Positions 16,415 to 25,659 of a stretch of 64,000 nucleotides of DNA are shown here, piece by piece. Each line of letters starts with the position of its first letter. The stretch's first letter is position 1. Under the pieces are notes generated by a model. The model was given only the letters and a program-made list of their open reading frames with translations. It made no database searches and was not told the DNA's origin. This DNA is from Candidatus Galacturonatibacter soehngenii. Lineage in GTDB: Bacteria; Bacillota; Clostridia; Lachnospirales; Lachnospiraceae. Location: the NCBI RefSeq assembly GCF_008830185.1, contig NZ_WAGX01000003.1:344535-408534 (forward strand). The letters run 5' to 3'. The translations under genes and the position numbers were made by a program.

Positions 16415-17530
16415 TTAAACCAATGCTTCACATAATGCAGTTAAAGCTAAAGATTGGCCATATGCCATAGGAGCTATGATGATATTTTTATAATGATCGG
16501 CATCATAACCCATTCCTGTTCCAGCAGATACATTTAATACAGTACCATCTGTATCAATGTTTTTACAGATAGCTTCAATTGCCTTATCAGCGTATATCTG
16601 ATAGCTTTCATCTAAAAGGCCTAGCTTAATCGCTTTTAAGATACCAGTTACAATCGCAGCAGAACCAGACACCTCTTCATAGCTTGTAGGGTCGGTAAGA
16701 ACGGTATTCCATAATCCAGAAGGCGCCTGAAGTTTAACTAATGCATTCACTTGCGCTTTGAAGGTATCAAGTAATATCTTTTTAACACCTGCATCAAGAG
16801 TTGACTTGCTCATTTCAAGAAAATCTATGATTCCAAAGGTAAACCAAGAATTACCACGACACCAGAATACTCCTCCAAAATTGCTATTTTCATTAAAACT
16901 CCATCCATGATAGAATAGTCCAGTTTTCTTTTCGTACAGATATTTAATGTGAATTAACACCTGATGGGTAGCTTCACTAATCCAATCTTGACGATTGTAC
17001 TTATGTCCCATTTTATTTAAAAATAATACAGTCATAAAAATGGTATCAATCCACATTTCACTTTCATTTAAACGAACGCCCTGACGATCTCCAATTGCAC
17101 TTGTTACATGCTGGAATGCACCTTCTTTGGTGCGAGGCAAATAATCCATCAACCATTCAGCACGTTCGATACACATTTTTTCGTAGATAGGATCATTTAG
17201 TGTATCACATAAATCGACCAACGGAAGAAAAGGAGCCGTAGTATTGACATTTTTTGAAGGAAGTCCTATTTCTAAATTGTTTTGATACCAATTTTTGAAA
17301 AATTCACTGTATCTGCCATCTTTATAGAAGTCTTCCAACTTTCTTAATCCATAAAGGCCAACTCCTTGTGGCCAGTCCCATTCTGCAATTCCAAAATCTC
17401 TTGGAATCAATCCTTTGGAAAGACCTGCTTTGTCTGTAATATCTGTTTCACAATCAGGAGCTCCAAGATTCATCAATTTATCAACGATTAGGTTGATTTT
17501 TTTCAATAAAACTTCATTTGTAACTTTCAT
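16415..17530 (-). CDS. GH105 unsaturated rhamnogalacturonyl hydrolase (YteR/YesR family)
   Basis: A 371-residue GH105/GH88-type (alpha/alpha)6 barrel. These enzymes remove the unsaturated galacturonyl residue left by pectate or rhamnogalacturonan lyases, by hydrating the double bond. Family landmarks are WDWPQGVGLYG (residues 51-61), the catalytic-type Asp162 in MWIDTIFM, and WCRGNSWFTFG. It starts behind GGAGGC. No signal peptide, so it acts in the cytoplasm. It is divergent from the GH28 gene at 17698 with about 170 bp between them, so both probably share a regulated promoter region. Confidence 0.93.
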   Translation of the reverse strand: MKVTNEVLLKKINLIVDKLMNLGAPDCETDITDKAGLSKGLIPRDFGIAEWDWPQGVGLYGLRKLEDFYKDGRYSEFFKNWYQNNLEIGLPSKNVNTTAPFLPLVDLCDTLNDPIYEKMCIERAEWLMDYLPRTKEGAFQHVTSAIGDRQGVRLNESEMWIDTIFMTVLFLNKMGHKYNRQDWISEATHQVLIHIKYLYEKKTGLFYHGWSFNENSNFGGVFWCRGNSWFTFGIIDFLEMSKSTLDAGVKKILLDTFKAQVNALVKLQAPSGLWNTVLTDPTSYEEVSGSAAIVTGILKAIKLGLLDESYQIYADKAIEAICKNIDTDGTVLNVSAGTGMGYDADHYKNIIIAPMAYGQSLALTALCEALV

Positions 17531-17697
17531 AATAGCCTCCGTTTCTGTAGTTCATTATCAATCCTATAATACAAAACAAATCAACAAAAAACAATAAGAA
17601 AAAACAAAAATTCAGTAGAAAATAAAAATAAAACATGATAATCTATTATAAACAAGGAAAACAAAAATGATTCAAATCCTTTTATCGGAGGTAGAAG

Positions 17698-20319
17698 ATG
17701 AATATAAAGCAAGCAACTGGTGCAACGATAACATATGCTGATTTATATAAAGAAAAAACACTCAATGTCATTGATTTTGGTGCTGGAATAGGGATAGATC
17801 CAGTAACGAATACAAAAGCAATTAACGAGGCGATAAGCATGGCGAATTCCATGGGTGGCGCAACGGTTATGATTCCAGAGGGTGAATTTAAAACATATAC
17901 AATAAAATTAAAAAGTAATGTAAATTTGTATCTAGCAAAAGGTGCTAATTTAAGAGCGGCGAAAACAGAAATAACAAAGTCCTATCAAAAGCAAAAAGGT
18001 GAAGGTGGTAATTATGACGAACCAGAGATAAATCGCTATGCAGGATTGCAAGACCACGGACATACTTACTTTGCAAATAGTTTAATTTATGGCGAAAACC
18101 TAGAAAATATTATGATCTATGGTGAAGGACTAATCAATGGAAGTTGTATTGATGAAGAGACAGGATTTCGTGAGTATATTTTACAAGGTGGAGATCCCTT
18201 TGACCAGCCAATGAGAAATGAAAGAGGACACATTGGAGAGTGGTTTGGTAATAAAGCGATTGCCTTAGTTATGTGTAAAAATGTGGTTTTAAAAGATTTT
18301 TCGATTCTTATTGGAGGTCACTTTGCAATCATTGCAGAAGGAGTGAACAATCTTTTGGCAGACCATATACTGGTAGATACAACCAGAGATGCTTTTGATA
18401 TAGATTGTTGTGAAAATGTGACGGTGATAAATAGTGTTTTTAATTCTCTTACAGATGATGCATTGGTATTAAAGGCTTCCTTTGGAGCAGGTATTTTTAT
18501 GCCAACCAAAAATGTTTTAATTGAAGATTGTACGGTAAGCGGCTATGATGCTGGGAGTGTTTATGCGAAAGCATATACGAAGGATAAGTTGATTGCAACG
18601 GATCGCTGTGGTCCAACAGCCAGAGTGAAATTAGGAACGGAGTCTACCTGTGGGTATGATACTGTAACAATACGAAGAGTAAAGTTTGAACGATCCAGAG
18701 GATTTGCTTTAGAAGCAGTTGATATATCGGACTTAAGTAATATTATATTTACGGATAGTGTTATGGATAATGTTAGCAGTTCACCTATCTTTATCCGAGC
18801 TGGAGAACGAGGAAGATTTCCAGTCACAGGAAATAGCAAAAAAGAAGTAGTACATGCAGAAGAAGGAAATGTAAGAGTTGATAATACGAATTGGGTGTTG
18901 CCAAATACGAAAGATTATTCATGTTATAAAGCGAAAAGATTTATTCCTTCTTATGATAGAAGTCAAAGTGTGTCGGTAGATGGACATTCACAGTTTCAGA
19001 TTGTAAATCAAACAAATCCGACAAAGATCAATATGGGAAACATTGAAGAAATAAATGGTAAGTTCTATCTTAAGACCTATGATGAGCAAATAGGTGAATA
19101 TATTGCAGATTTATCGAAAGAGATACCAAAAGATCAACTTTGCTATTATGCGAATGCGGTAGGGGATAGTAAGTTACCAAAGGTACATCATATCGAAATC
19201 AGTAATATCAAAGTAACCAATGCAGATCCAAGATATCCAATCCTTTTAATGGGGCTTGTAGATGCACCGATTGAACATGTGCTGATTCGTGACATTGAAG
19301 TAGAATATCGTGGTGGTTTAAAAATGGAGCATGCAGTAGAGCAAAGACAGTTAAACACAAATTGGAAGTACACACAGTATGAAACAAAAAGTTCCATTCA
19401 GACACTTCCATGGCTTGTAAATACCTTCTTTTTAAAAGCAGAAGGATTGCTTCCAAGGGTTGAGTGGGATGCGAAGACGAATTCATGGAAAGACGATCCT
19501 TACAATGTTCCAGAATTACCAGAGGTGTATCCAGAACCAAGTAATTGGGGAATACTTCCTGCTTATGGTATATACGCAAGACATGTAAAGGGACTTACTC
19601 TATCTAATATTAAACTTTCATACAAAGTAGAAGATGAAAGGCATGCAATTGTTCTAGATCATGCAGCAAATGTTACAATGGAAAAAATGGAGGTACAAAC
19701 TTCAAAGGGGGTAGCTGGTGTTGCAAAAGTAACCAATCATTACAAGCGCCACACCAATTTTGAATATGTATTAAATGAACAATATTTTTCTACGAGTGTC
19801 TCGGATTTAAATATAATAGAATCTGATTTGGAGGTAGAGGAGTTTGTTGTCAATGCACCTGCACCAGGAACACCACCAGACCAATATTATACTTATGAAA
19901 CAGTACCAACTCCTGAAAATGGATATACCTATCAAATAGAAACAAAAGATTATCCGTTGCCACAAACGGTTTTTCGGCCTTTCTTAATTACAAAAGAAAG
20001 ACAGATGGTTAAAGTTGGTGATGTGTTAAATCTTAAGATAGAAGTGCGTAATCCATCCTATGAAACTACTTTAGAAGAAACAGACGGGTTTATTTACAAT
20101 GAAGCTGTTACGAATAAAGATTATGTTGTAAATGGAGTGGATAGTAAAGTCATTGTCTCAATTTGTAACTTGCCTGATGGTGCATCTTTTTCAAGCGAAA
20201 GTAATGTCTTAAGTTGGAAGCCAAGAAAAGATCAAATAGGGTTACATGAGTGCATGATATGTATGGATGATGGAATCATAAAAGAAGAGGCTAGGATACG
20301 AATTGAAGTAATTGAATAA
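17698..20319 (+). CDS. GH28 polygalacturonase-like enzyme with C-terminal Ig-like domain
   Basis: An 873-residue protein with the pectate-lyase-like opening NVIDFGAGIGIDPVTNTKAIN and a right-handed beta-helix. The GH28 catalytic carboxylates are visible: Asp231 in DAFDIDCCENV and the Asp253-Asp254 pair in LTDDALVLK. It is about twice the length of a plain polygalacturonase. The last ~100 residues look like an He_PIG/Ig-like module (LPDGASFSSESNVLSWKP..DQIG). No signal peptide. It starts behind GGAGG. Together with GH105 it points to breakdown of galacturonate- or rhamnogalacturonan-containing oligomers in the cytoplasm. The exo/endo mode and exact uronide are not determinable here. Confidence 0.87.
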   Translation: MNIKQATGATITYADLYKEKTLNVIDFGAGIGIDPVTNTKAINEAISMANSMGGATVMIPEGEFKTYTIKLKSNVNLYLAKGANLRAAKTEITKSYQKQKGEGGNYDEPEINRYAGLQDHGHTYFANSLIYGENLENIMIYGEGLINGSCIDEETGFREYILQGGDPFDQPMRNERGHIGEWFGNKAIALVMCKNVVLKDFSILIGGHFAIIAEGVNNLLADHILVDTTRDAFDIDCCENVTVINSVFNSLTDDALVLKASFGAGIFMPTKNVLIEDCTVSGYDAGSVYAKAYTKDKLIATDRCGPTARVKLGTESTCGYDTVTIRRVKFERSRGFALEAVDISDLSNIIFTDSVMDNVSSSPIFIRAGERGRFPVTGNSKKEVVHAEEGNVRVDNTNWVLPNTKDYSCYKAKRFIPSYDRSQSVSVDGHSQFQIVNQTNPTKINMGNIEEINGKFYLKTYDEQIGEYIADLSKEIPKDQLCYYANAVGDSKLPKVHHIEISNIKVTNADPRYPILLMGLVDAPIEHVLIRDIEVEYRGGLKMEHAVEQRQLNTNWKYTQYETKSSIQTLPWLVNTFFLKAEGLLPRVEWDAKTNSWKDDPYNVPELPEVYPEPSNWGILPAYGIYARHVKGLTLSNIKLSYKVEDERHAIVLDHAANVTMEKMEVQTSKGVAGVAKVTNHYKRHTNFEYVLNEQYFSTSVSDLNIIESDLEVEEFVVNAPAPGTPPDQYYTYETVPTPENGYTYQIETKDYPLPQTVFRPFLITKERQMVKVGDVLNLKIEVRNPSYETTLEETDGFIYNEAVTNKDYVVNGVDSKVIVSICNLPDGASFSSESNVLSWKPRKDQIGLHECMICMDDGIIKEEARIRIEVIE

Positions 20320-20377
20320 AGGAAAATATCTGATTATAATTCTAATGAATAAAATGCTTTTAAAAATAAAACAGGTG

Positions 20378-20386
20378 TGATATAAT
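20378..20386 (+). promoter_or_regulatory. Extended -10 promoter of the SCIFF precursor gene
   Basis: TGATATAAT is an extended -10 element (TGnTATAAT) with only a weak -35 region upstream. It lies 46 bp before the scfA start. A small GAAA-capped hairpin (ATATGGC-GAAA-GCCAATAT, 20394-20412) follows in the leader, ahead of a strong GAAGGAGG ribosome site. Confidence 0.55.
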
Positions 20387-20431
20387 AACCAAGATATGGC
20401 GAAAGCCAATATATGAAGGAGGTAAAATGCA

Positions 20432-20572
20432 ATGAAACACATTAAAACATTGAATACAAAAAACCTTAAAAGTACATTAAAAAAAGGTGGTTGTGGTGAG
20501 TGTCAGACTTCATGTCAATCTGCTTGTAAGACTTCATGTACAGTAGGAAATCAGAGTTGCGAAAATAAATAA
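20432..20572 (+). CDS. scfA: SCIFF peptide (six-cysteine ranthipeptide precursor)
   Basis: A 46-residue peptide beginning MKHIKTLNTKNLKSTLKKGG. Its C-terminal half holds six cysteines with spacing C-x2-C-x3-C-x3-C-x3-C-x6-C (GGCGECQTSCQSACKTSC, then a final SC). This is the SCIFF (six cysteines in forty-five) family, near universal in clostridia. The adjacent radical SAM enzyme installs thioether bonds from Cys to non-alpha carbons (established for the CteA/CteB pair). Leader and core are both visible. The mature role in the cell is still debated; quorum or metabolic signalling has been proposed. The ribosome site is GAAGGAGG. Confidence 0.95.
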   Translation: MKHIKTLNTKNLKSTLKKGGCGECQTSCQSACKTSCTVGNQSCENK

Positions 20573-20628
20573 GTATTAGAAGAGATTTCTTTTAATGCAT
20601 TATTTCTACATAGGTAGAATAGGTTATA

Positions 20629-20665
20629 TGAGTGTGCTTTGGATTTTTAATTCAAGGCACACTCA
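20629..20665 (+). terminator. Hairpin between SCIFF precursor and maturase
   Basis: TGAGTGTGC (20629-20637) pairs with GCACACTCA (20657-20665), and the stem continues inward for several more pairs with GU wobbles around a TTTTTA loop. The downstream T-run is weak, so it looks like an attenuator or mRNA-stabilising hairpin. It would allow much more precursor than enzyme to be made. Confidence 0.65.
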
Positions 20666-20715
20666 TTTAGGGTATTATCGCAGGCGAAGGCTTGCATTGA
20701 AAGGAGAACTTAAGC

Positions 20716-22107
20716 GTGGTTCATCAATATAAAAATAATGGCTATAATATCGTGCTAGATATTGCCAGTGGTGCCATTCACGTGGTAGATGACGTAGTCT
20801 ATGATATTATTGCATTATTGATTGAAACGGCTTCTGAAGATGTTTTAGAATACATACAAAACAGTGCTTCTGAAAAAGAAATAATCAGTCAATTAGAAGA
20901 ACACTATAATAGTGAAGAAATAAAAGAGGCGATAAGTGATATTAAGGAATTAATAGAAGATGAATCCCTCTTTACGAAAGATATATATAAAGAATATATC
21001 ATGGATTTTAAAAAGAGAAAGACGGTAGTCAAGGCTTTATGTCTTCATATCGCACATGATTGTAATCTAGCCTGCAAGTATTGCTTTGCAGAAGAGGGAG
21101 AATATCATGGAAGACGAGCCATAATGAGTTATGAAGTTGGTAAAAAAGCATTAGACTTTTTAATTGCCAATTCTGGAAACAGAAGAAATCTAGAAGTGGA
21201 TTTTTTTGGTGGAGAACCACTTATGAACTGGCAAGTAGTAAAAGACCTTGTTCATTATGGAAGAGAACTAGAAAAAAATTATGATAAGAAGTTTCGTTTT
21301 ACCTTAACAACCAATGGTGTGTTATTAAACGATGACATCCTTGAATTTGCAAATAAGGAAATGAGTAACGTTGTTTTAAGTATAGATGGAAGAAAAGAAA
21401 TTCATGACTTCATGAGACCTTCTAGAAATGGTAAAGGAAGTTATGAATTAATTCTTCCAAAGTTCATAAAAACAGCAGAAAGCAGAAATCAAAACAATTA
21501 TTATGTAAGGGGAACGTTTACCCATCATAACCTTGATTTTGCGAAAGATGTATTACATTTGGCTGATTTAGGATTTAAGCAGATATCGGTTGAGCCAGTG
21601 GTTGCACTAGAGGATGAAGAATACGCTATTAAAAAGGAAGATATTCCACGAATCTATGACGAATACGATAAACTAGCAAGGGAAATGATTCAAAGAGAAA
21701 AAGAAGGAAAAGGTTTTAATTTCTTCCATTTTATGATAGATTTAGAGGGTGGACCTTGTGTTGCCAAACGCTTATCTGGATGTGGTTCAGGAACAGAATA
21801 TTTGGCAGTTACTCCTTGGGGAGACTTTTACCCATGCCATCAATTTGTAGGCGAAGATGGATTTTTAATGGGTAACGTAGACGATGGTATCACAAAAACA
21901 GAAATTCGTGATGAATTTAAGCTTTGCAACGTATATGCAAAGGACAAATGTAAAGAATGTTTTGCAAGATTCTATTGTAGTGGAGGTTGCGCCGCAAACT
22001 CAAATAAGTTCCATGGTTCTATCACGGATGTATATGATATTGGTTGTGATCTTCAAAGAAAACGAGTAGAATGCGCGATTATGATTAAGGCCGCATTAGC
22101 AGAATAA
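20716..22107 (+). CDS. scfB: SCIFF radical SAM maturase (ranthipeptide thioether synthase)
   Basis: A 463-residue enzyme starting at GTG 20716 behind AAAGGAG. The N-terminal ~100 residues resemble a peptide-binding (RRE-like) domain. The radical SAM cluster motif is Cys116-x3-Cys120-x2-Cys123 (CNLACKYCFAEEG), followed by VDFFGGEPLMN. The C-terminal SPASM domain supplies cysteines for auxiliary clusters (CGSGTEYLAVTPWGDFYPCH, then CKECFARFYCSGGC). It modifies the 46-residue peptide encoded just upstream. The family and substrate pairing are well established. Confidence 0.96.
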   Translation: MVHQYKNNGYNIVLDIASGAIHVVDDVVYDIIALLIETASEDVLEYIQNSASEKEIISQLEEHYNSEEIKEAISDIKELIEDESLFTKDIYKEYIMDFKKRKTVVKALCLHIAHDCNLACKYCFAEEGEYHGRRAIMSYEVGKKALDFLIANSGNRRNLEVDFFGGEPLMNWQVVKDLVHYGRELEKNYDKKFRFTLTTNGVLLNDDILEFANKEMSNVVLSIDGRKEIHDFMRPSRNGKGSYELILPKFIKTAESRNQNNYYVRGTFTHHNLDFAKDVLHLADLGFKQISVEPVVALEDEEYAIKKEDIPRIYDEYDKLAREMIQREKEGKGFNFFHFMIDLEGGPCVAKRLSGCGSGTEYLAVTPWGDFYPCHQFVGEDGFLMGNVDDGITKTEIRDEFKLCNVYAKDKCKECFARFYCSGGCAANSNKFHGSITDVYDIGCDLQRKRVECAIMIKAALAE

Positions 22108-22125
22108 AAAGAGAGAAGGGAAGCA

Positions 22126-24273
22126 ATGAAGAAAAACAAAGGTGGATTGGTTCTTGCTATTATTATTTTAGTTATTGTAGGATTAAGTTATACGGCTGCA
22201 TTTGGTATTGGAAAAACACATACGGGTTCAGCAAAAAATATTAATTTAGGACTTGATTTAGCTGGTGGAGTAAGTATTACCTATCAGGCAGTTGGAGAGA
22301 CTCCTACAGCAGAGCAAATGGCAGATACCATACGTAGACTTCAACAGCGTGTTGAAACTTATAGTACAGAGTCAGAGGTATACCAAGAAGGTGATGACAG
22401 AATTAATGTTGAAATACCTGGAGTATCCGATGCCAATACGATATTAGCGGAGCTTGGTAAACCCGGATCACTACAGTTTCAAGATACAACAGGTAAGGTA
22501 TTAGTAGATGGCACTGATATATCTACAGCAGAAGCGCAGATTACACAAGATAATATGGGAAACAAAGAGTATGTTGTTTCTTTGACATTAACAGATGAAG
22601 GTGCCCAGAAATTTGCAGATGCAACAGCGGCTAATTTAAACAAACAGATTCCAATCGTTTTTGATGGTGAGATTATTAGTTCTCCGACTGTTCAAACGAC
22701 GATAACGGGTGGACAAGCATCCATTACAGGAATGGAAAGCTTTGAAGCAGCAGAGAAATTAGCTTCCACGATTCGAATCGGTTCTTTAAAAGTAGAACTG
22801 GAAGAGCTTCGCTCAAATGTAGTTGGAGCAAGACTTGGTCAAGAAGCAATCCAGAGTAGTTTGAAAGCTGGAGCGATAGGTTTAGTTCTTGTTATTTTAT
22901 TTATGTGTGTGGTATATTTATTGCCTGGTTTTGCAGCAGGAATTTCGTTGATTTTTTATGTTGCATTGGAGTTGGTAGTATTAAATGCTTTTGATATCAC
23001 GTTAACTCTTCCAGGTATTGCAGGTATTGTTCTATCAATTGGTATGGCGTTAGATGCCAACGTTATTATCTACGCACGTGTAAAAGAAGAGATTGCAAGT
23101 GGTAAATCAGTTGGTTCTGCAATTGATGTAGGATTTAAAAAGGCAATGTCAGCTATTGTGGATGGAAATGTTACAACATTGATATCTGCATTGATACTTG
23201 GATTAAAGGGAACTGGAACAGTGAAAGGCTTTGCACAAACTTTGGCAATTGGTGTTATTTTATCCATGTTTACAGCCTTATTTGTTTCCAAATATATTAT
23301 AAAAGCACTTTATGCAATTGGTCTACAAGATGTAAAATACTACGGTATTCAAAAAGGAAGAAAAGTTATTAATTTTTTGAGTAAAAAAACAATCTGTTTT
23401 GCTATTGGAATCTTGGTAGTACTTACTGGATTTGGCTTTATGGTAATGAATCAAGCGCAAGGAAAAGGTGTTTTTAATTACAGTCTTGAATTTGTTGGAG
23501 GTACATCAACAAATGTAACATTTAATGAAGATTTGTCTTTAAAAGAGATTGATGATACCGTTAAACCTGTGGTGGAATCTGTAACGAATGATGCCGCAAT
23601 ATTAACGCAGAAAGTAAGTGGCACCAATCAGGTTATTATTAAGACAAGAGAGTTGTCAAGAGAAGAGAGAGAAACTTTAAATAACAAACTTGTCGAGGAA
23701 TTTGGCATTGATGAAGGGCTAGTAACAGCAGAAAGTATTAGTTCAACCATTAGTTCTGAAATGAAGAGCGATGCGATTATAGCAGTAATAATATCAACCA
23801 TTTGCATCTTGATTTATATTTGGTTTCGATTTAAAGATATACGATTTGCTTCAAGTGCAGTTATCGTTTTGATTAATGATGTACTTGCAGTATTGACGTT
23901 TTATATCATATCAAGAATTTCTGTTGGTGGAACATTTATTGCGTGTATGCTTACAATTGTTGGATATTCAATTAATGCTACAATCGTAATATTTGATAGA
24001 ATAAGAGAGAACTTGGTAGTTATGTCGGAGAAGAAAGATGGTTTGGAAATGATTGTGAATACAAGTATTTCTCAAACATTAACAAGAAGTATATATACAA
24101 ACCTTACCACATTTATAACTATAGTTGTTTTATACATCTTCGGTGTGAGTGCAATTAAAGAGTTTGCATTACCACTAATTGTAGGAATTGTTTATGGTAC
24201 ATTTTCTTCAATTTGTATTACAGGACCATTGTGGTATGTAATGAGAAAAAGATTGGTAAAAAGAAGTGAATAA
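22126..24273 (+). CDS. secDF: Protein-export membrane protein SecDF (fused)
   Basis: A 715-residue fusion of SecD and SecF. It has an N-terminal span and a SecD part with NLGLDLAGGVSITYQ and the conserved GIVLSIGMALDANVIIYARVKEE span. The SecF part contains YSLEFVGGTSTNV and GYSINATIVIFDRIREN. RND-like SecDF uses the proton motive force to help SecYEG release exported proteins. It lies 18 bp after the SCIFF maturase, a linkage repeatedly seen in clostridia, so the three genes may form one unit. The ribosome site is GAGAAGGG. Confidence 0.96.
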   Translation: MKKNKGGLVLAIIILVIVGLSYTAAFGIGKTHTGSAKNINLGLDLAGGVSITYQAVGETPTAEQMADTIRRLQQRVETYSTESEVYQEGDDRINVEIPGVSDANTILAELGKPGSLQFQDTTGKVLVDGTDISTAEAQITQDNMGNKEYVVSLTLTDEGAQKFADATAANLNKQIPIVFDGEIISSPTVQTTITGGQASITGMESFEAAEKLASTIRIGSLKVELEELRSNVVGARLGQEAIQSSLKAGAIGLVLVILFMCVVYLLPGFAAGISLIFYVALELVVLNAFDITLTLPGIAGIVLSIGMALDANVIIYARVKEEIASGKSVGSAIDVGFKKAMSAIVDGNVTTLISALILGLKGTGTVKGFAQTLAIGVILSMFTALFVSKYIIKALYAIGLQDVKYYGIQKGRKVINFLSKKTICFAIGILVVLTGFGFMVMNQAQGKGVFNYSLEFVGGTSTNVTFNEDLSLKEIDDTVKPVVESVTNDAAILTQKVSGTNQVIIKTRELSREERETLNNKLVEEFGIDEGLVTAESISSTISSEMKSDAIIAVIISTICILIYIWFRFKDIRFASSAVIVLINDVLAVLTFYIISRISVGGTFIACMLTIVGYSINATIVIFDRIRENLVVMSEKKDGLEMIVNTSISQTLTRSIYTNLTTFITIVVLYIFGVSAIKEFALPLIVGIVYGTFSSICITGPLWYVMRKRLVKRSE

Positions 24274-24279
24274 TTAATC

Positions 24280-24377
24280 ATGGGAATGAAGTTCTCCCAG
24301 AGGTATTAACCCAAACCGCAACCAGAATGTAACTGGTTATACGTATTGACGTATAGATGCTGATGACTTCTGTGATA
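24280..24377 (+). promoter_or_regulatory. Fluoride riboswitch (crcB motif)
   Basis: The 5' hairpin GGGAATGAAGTTCTCCC (24282-24298) matches the crcB-motif pattern GG-x-x-ATG-x-x-GTTC-x-CC. AAACCGC and a variable AACCAG/CTGGTT stem follow. The 3' conserved strand GCTGATGACTTCT is at 24359-24371. The spacing fits the pseudoknotted fluoride aptamer. The downstream gene is a cation/proton antiporter, a known target class of this riboswitch. Fluoride binding would stop the overlapping terminator from forming. Identified by pattern memory, not by a covariance search. Confidence 0.85.
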
Positions 24378-24442
24378 CTATAACAACGGGCAAGTTTGAC
24401 TTTGCTTTTGTTGTTAATATCATAGAGTCATCGGCTTTTTTT
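24359..24442 (+). terminator. Riboswitch expression-platform terminator
   Basis: GCTGATGAC (24359-24367) pairs with GTCATCGGC (24427-24435). The stem extends inward through TGTGATA/TATCATA and AACAA/TTGTT, with seven T at 24436-24442. The left arm is the 3' aptamer strand, so aptamer and terminator are mutually exclusive: an ON-switch arrangement. Confidence 0.85.
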
Positions 24443-24468
24443 ATACAAAGAAGAAAGGCGGAATTAAA

Positions 24469-25659
24469 ATGTTATCTAGTTTAGCAATTATATTTTTATT
24501 GGGATTATTGTTAGGTGCAATTTTTAATAAACTAAAATTACCAAGTTTGTTAGGGATGATTATCACAGGAATTATAATCAGTCCATTTGCGCTGAATTTA
24601 ATCGATCAATCTATTTTGATGATTGCGGCAGATTTAAGAAGAATTGCATTGGTCATAATTTTGACAAGAGCAGGGCTTACATTAGACATCACCGATTTAA
24701 AAAGAGTAGGAAGACCTGCAATACTGATGTGCTTTGTACCAGCATGTTTTGAAATTGCAGGAGTTATCGTAATAGGAACGAAAGTGCTAAGTATGAGTGT
24801 GCTAGATGCGGCTATCATGGGTAGTGTGATTGCCGCTGTATCGCCAGCTGTTGTTGTTCCAAGAATGATTCAACTGATTGAAAAAGGATATGGAAAGAAA
24901 CATAGTATACCGCAACTTATTATGGCAGGTGCATCCGTGGATGATGTATTTGTTATTGTTATTTTCACAGCACTAACATCATTGGCTACGGGCAAAGAAG
25001 TAAGTGCAATGAATTTTATTCAAATTCCTATTTCTATCTTTGTTGGAATTTGTGCTGGAATCGTAGCTGGACTGTTACTTGTTAAATTTTTTAAGTTTAT
25101 TCACATAAGAGATTCTGTAAAAGTTATCATAATATTAAGTGTTTCATTTTTATTGTTGGAATGTGAGACCAGACTAGAAGGGGTTGTACCTATGTCGGGC
25201 TTGCTTGCTATTATGAGCATGGGGATAACCATATATCAAAGCTATCGGGTTTTGGCAAAACGTTTATCGTCAAAATATAATAAGCTTTGGGTCGCGGCAG
25301 AAATATTGCTATTTGTTTTAGTCGGAGCAACACTAGATTTAAATTACGCTATGAAATCAGGTATGTTTGCAGTTATTGTGGTCATAGGAGCGTTGATTTT
25401 AAGGATGCTAGGTGTGTTTGTATGCCTGATAAAAACAAGTTTAAAAATGAAGGAAAGAATATTTTGTATGGTGGCATACACTCCAAAGGCAACCGTTCAG
25501 GCAGCGATAGGAGGTATTCCACTTGCGCTTGGGTTAGCTTGCGGTCAGCAAGTACTAACAGTAGCAGTAGTATCCATACTGATTACAGCACCTTTTGGAG
25601 CGATTTTTATGGATAAAAATTATAAACGATTGTTAGAAAAGGACGAAAGAGAAAGATAA
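24469..25659 (+). CDS. Cation:proton antiporter (CPA/Kef-type), fluoride-regulated
   Basis: A 396-residue polytopic protein with about 12 spans and the Na_H_Exchanger pattern (LLLGAIFNKLKLPSLLGMIITGI, VIILTRAGLTLDI, MAGASVDDVFVIVIF with the paired Asp residues). There is no C-terminal TrkA-N domain. The upstream fluoride riboswitch suggests the transporter relieves fluoride or accompanying acid/cation stress. Whether it moves Na+, K+ or fluoride itself cannot be told from sequence. It is a single-gene unit with a GAAAGGCGG ribosome site. Confidence 0.88.
   Translation: MLSSLAIIFLLGLLLGAIFNKLKLPSLLGMIITGIIISPFALNLIDQSILMIAADLRRIALVIILTRAGLTLDITDLKRVGRPAILMCFVPACFEIAGVIVIGTKVLSMSVLDAAIMGSVIAAVSPAVVVPRMIQLIEKGYGKKHSIPQLIMAGASVDDVFVIVIFTALTSLATGKEVSAMNFIQIPISIFVGICAGIVAGLLLVKFFKFIHIRDSVKVIIILSVSFLLLECETRLEGVVPMSGLLAIMSMGITIYQSYRVLAKRLSSKYNKLWVAAEILLFVLVGATLDLNYAMKSGMFAVIVVIGALILRMLGVFVCLIKTSLKMKERIFCMVAYTPKATVQAAIGGIPLALGLACGQQVLTVAVVSILITAPFGAIFMDKNYKRLLEKDERER

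Noticed and set aside
17531-17697. Divergent GH105/GH28 intergenic region searched for catabolite (cre) sites and clear promoters
   Set aside because: AT-rich with TATAAT-like words, but no convincing -35/-10 pair and no match to the cre consensus.
24280-24442. Manganese (yybP-ykoY) or cobalamin riboswitch as alternatives
   Set aside because: The 5' hairpin and the GCTGATGACTTCT strand fit the fluoride crcB motif, while the hallmark sequences of the other classes are missing.
25287-25616. 109-residue frame inside the antiporter gene
   Set aside because: Same-strand alternate frame of a conserved membrane protein; Arg/Ser/Cys-rich shadow.
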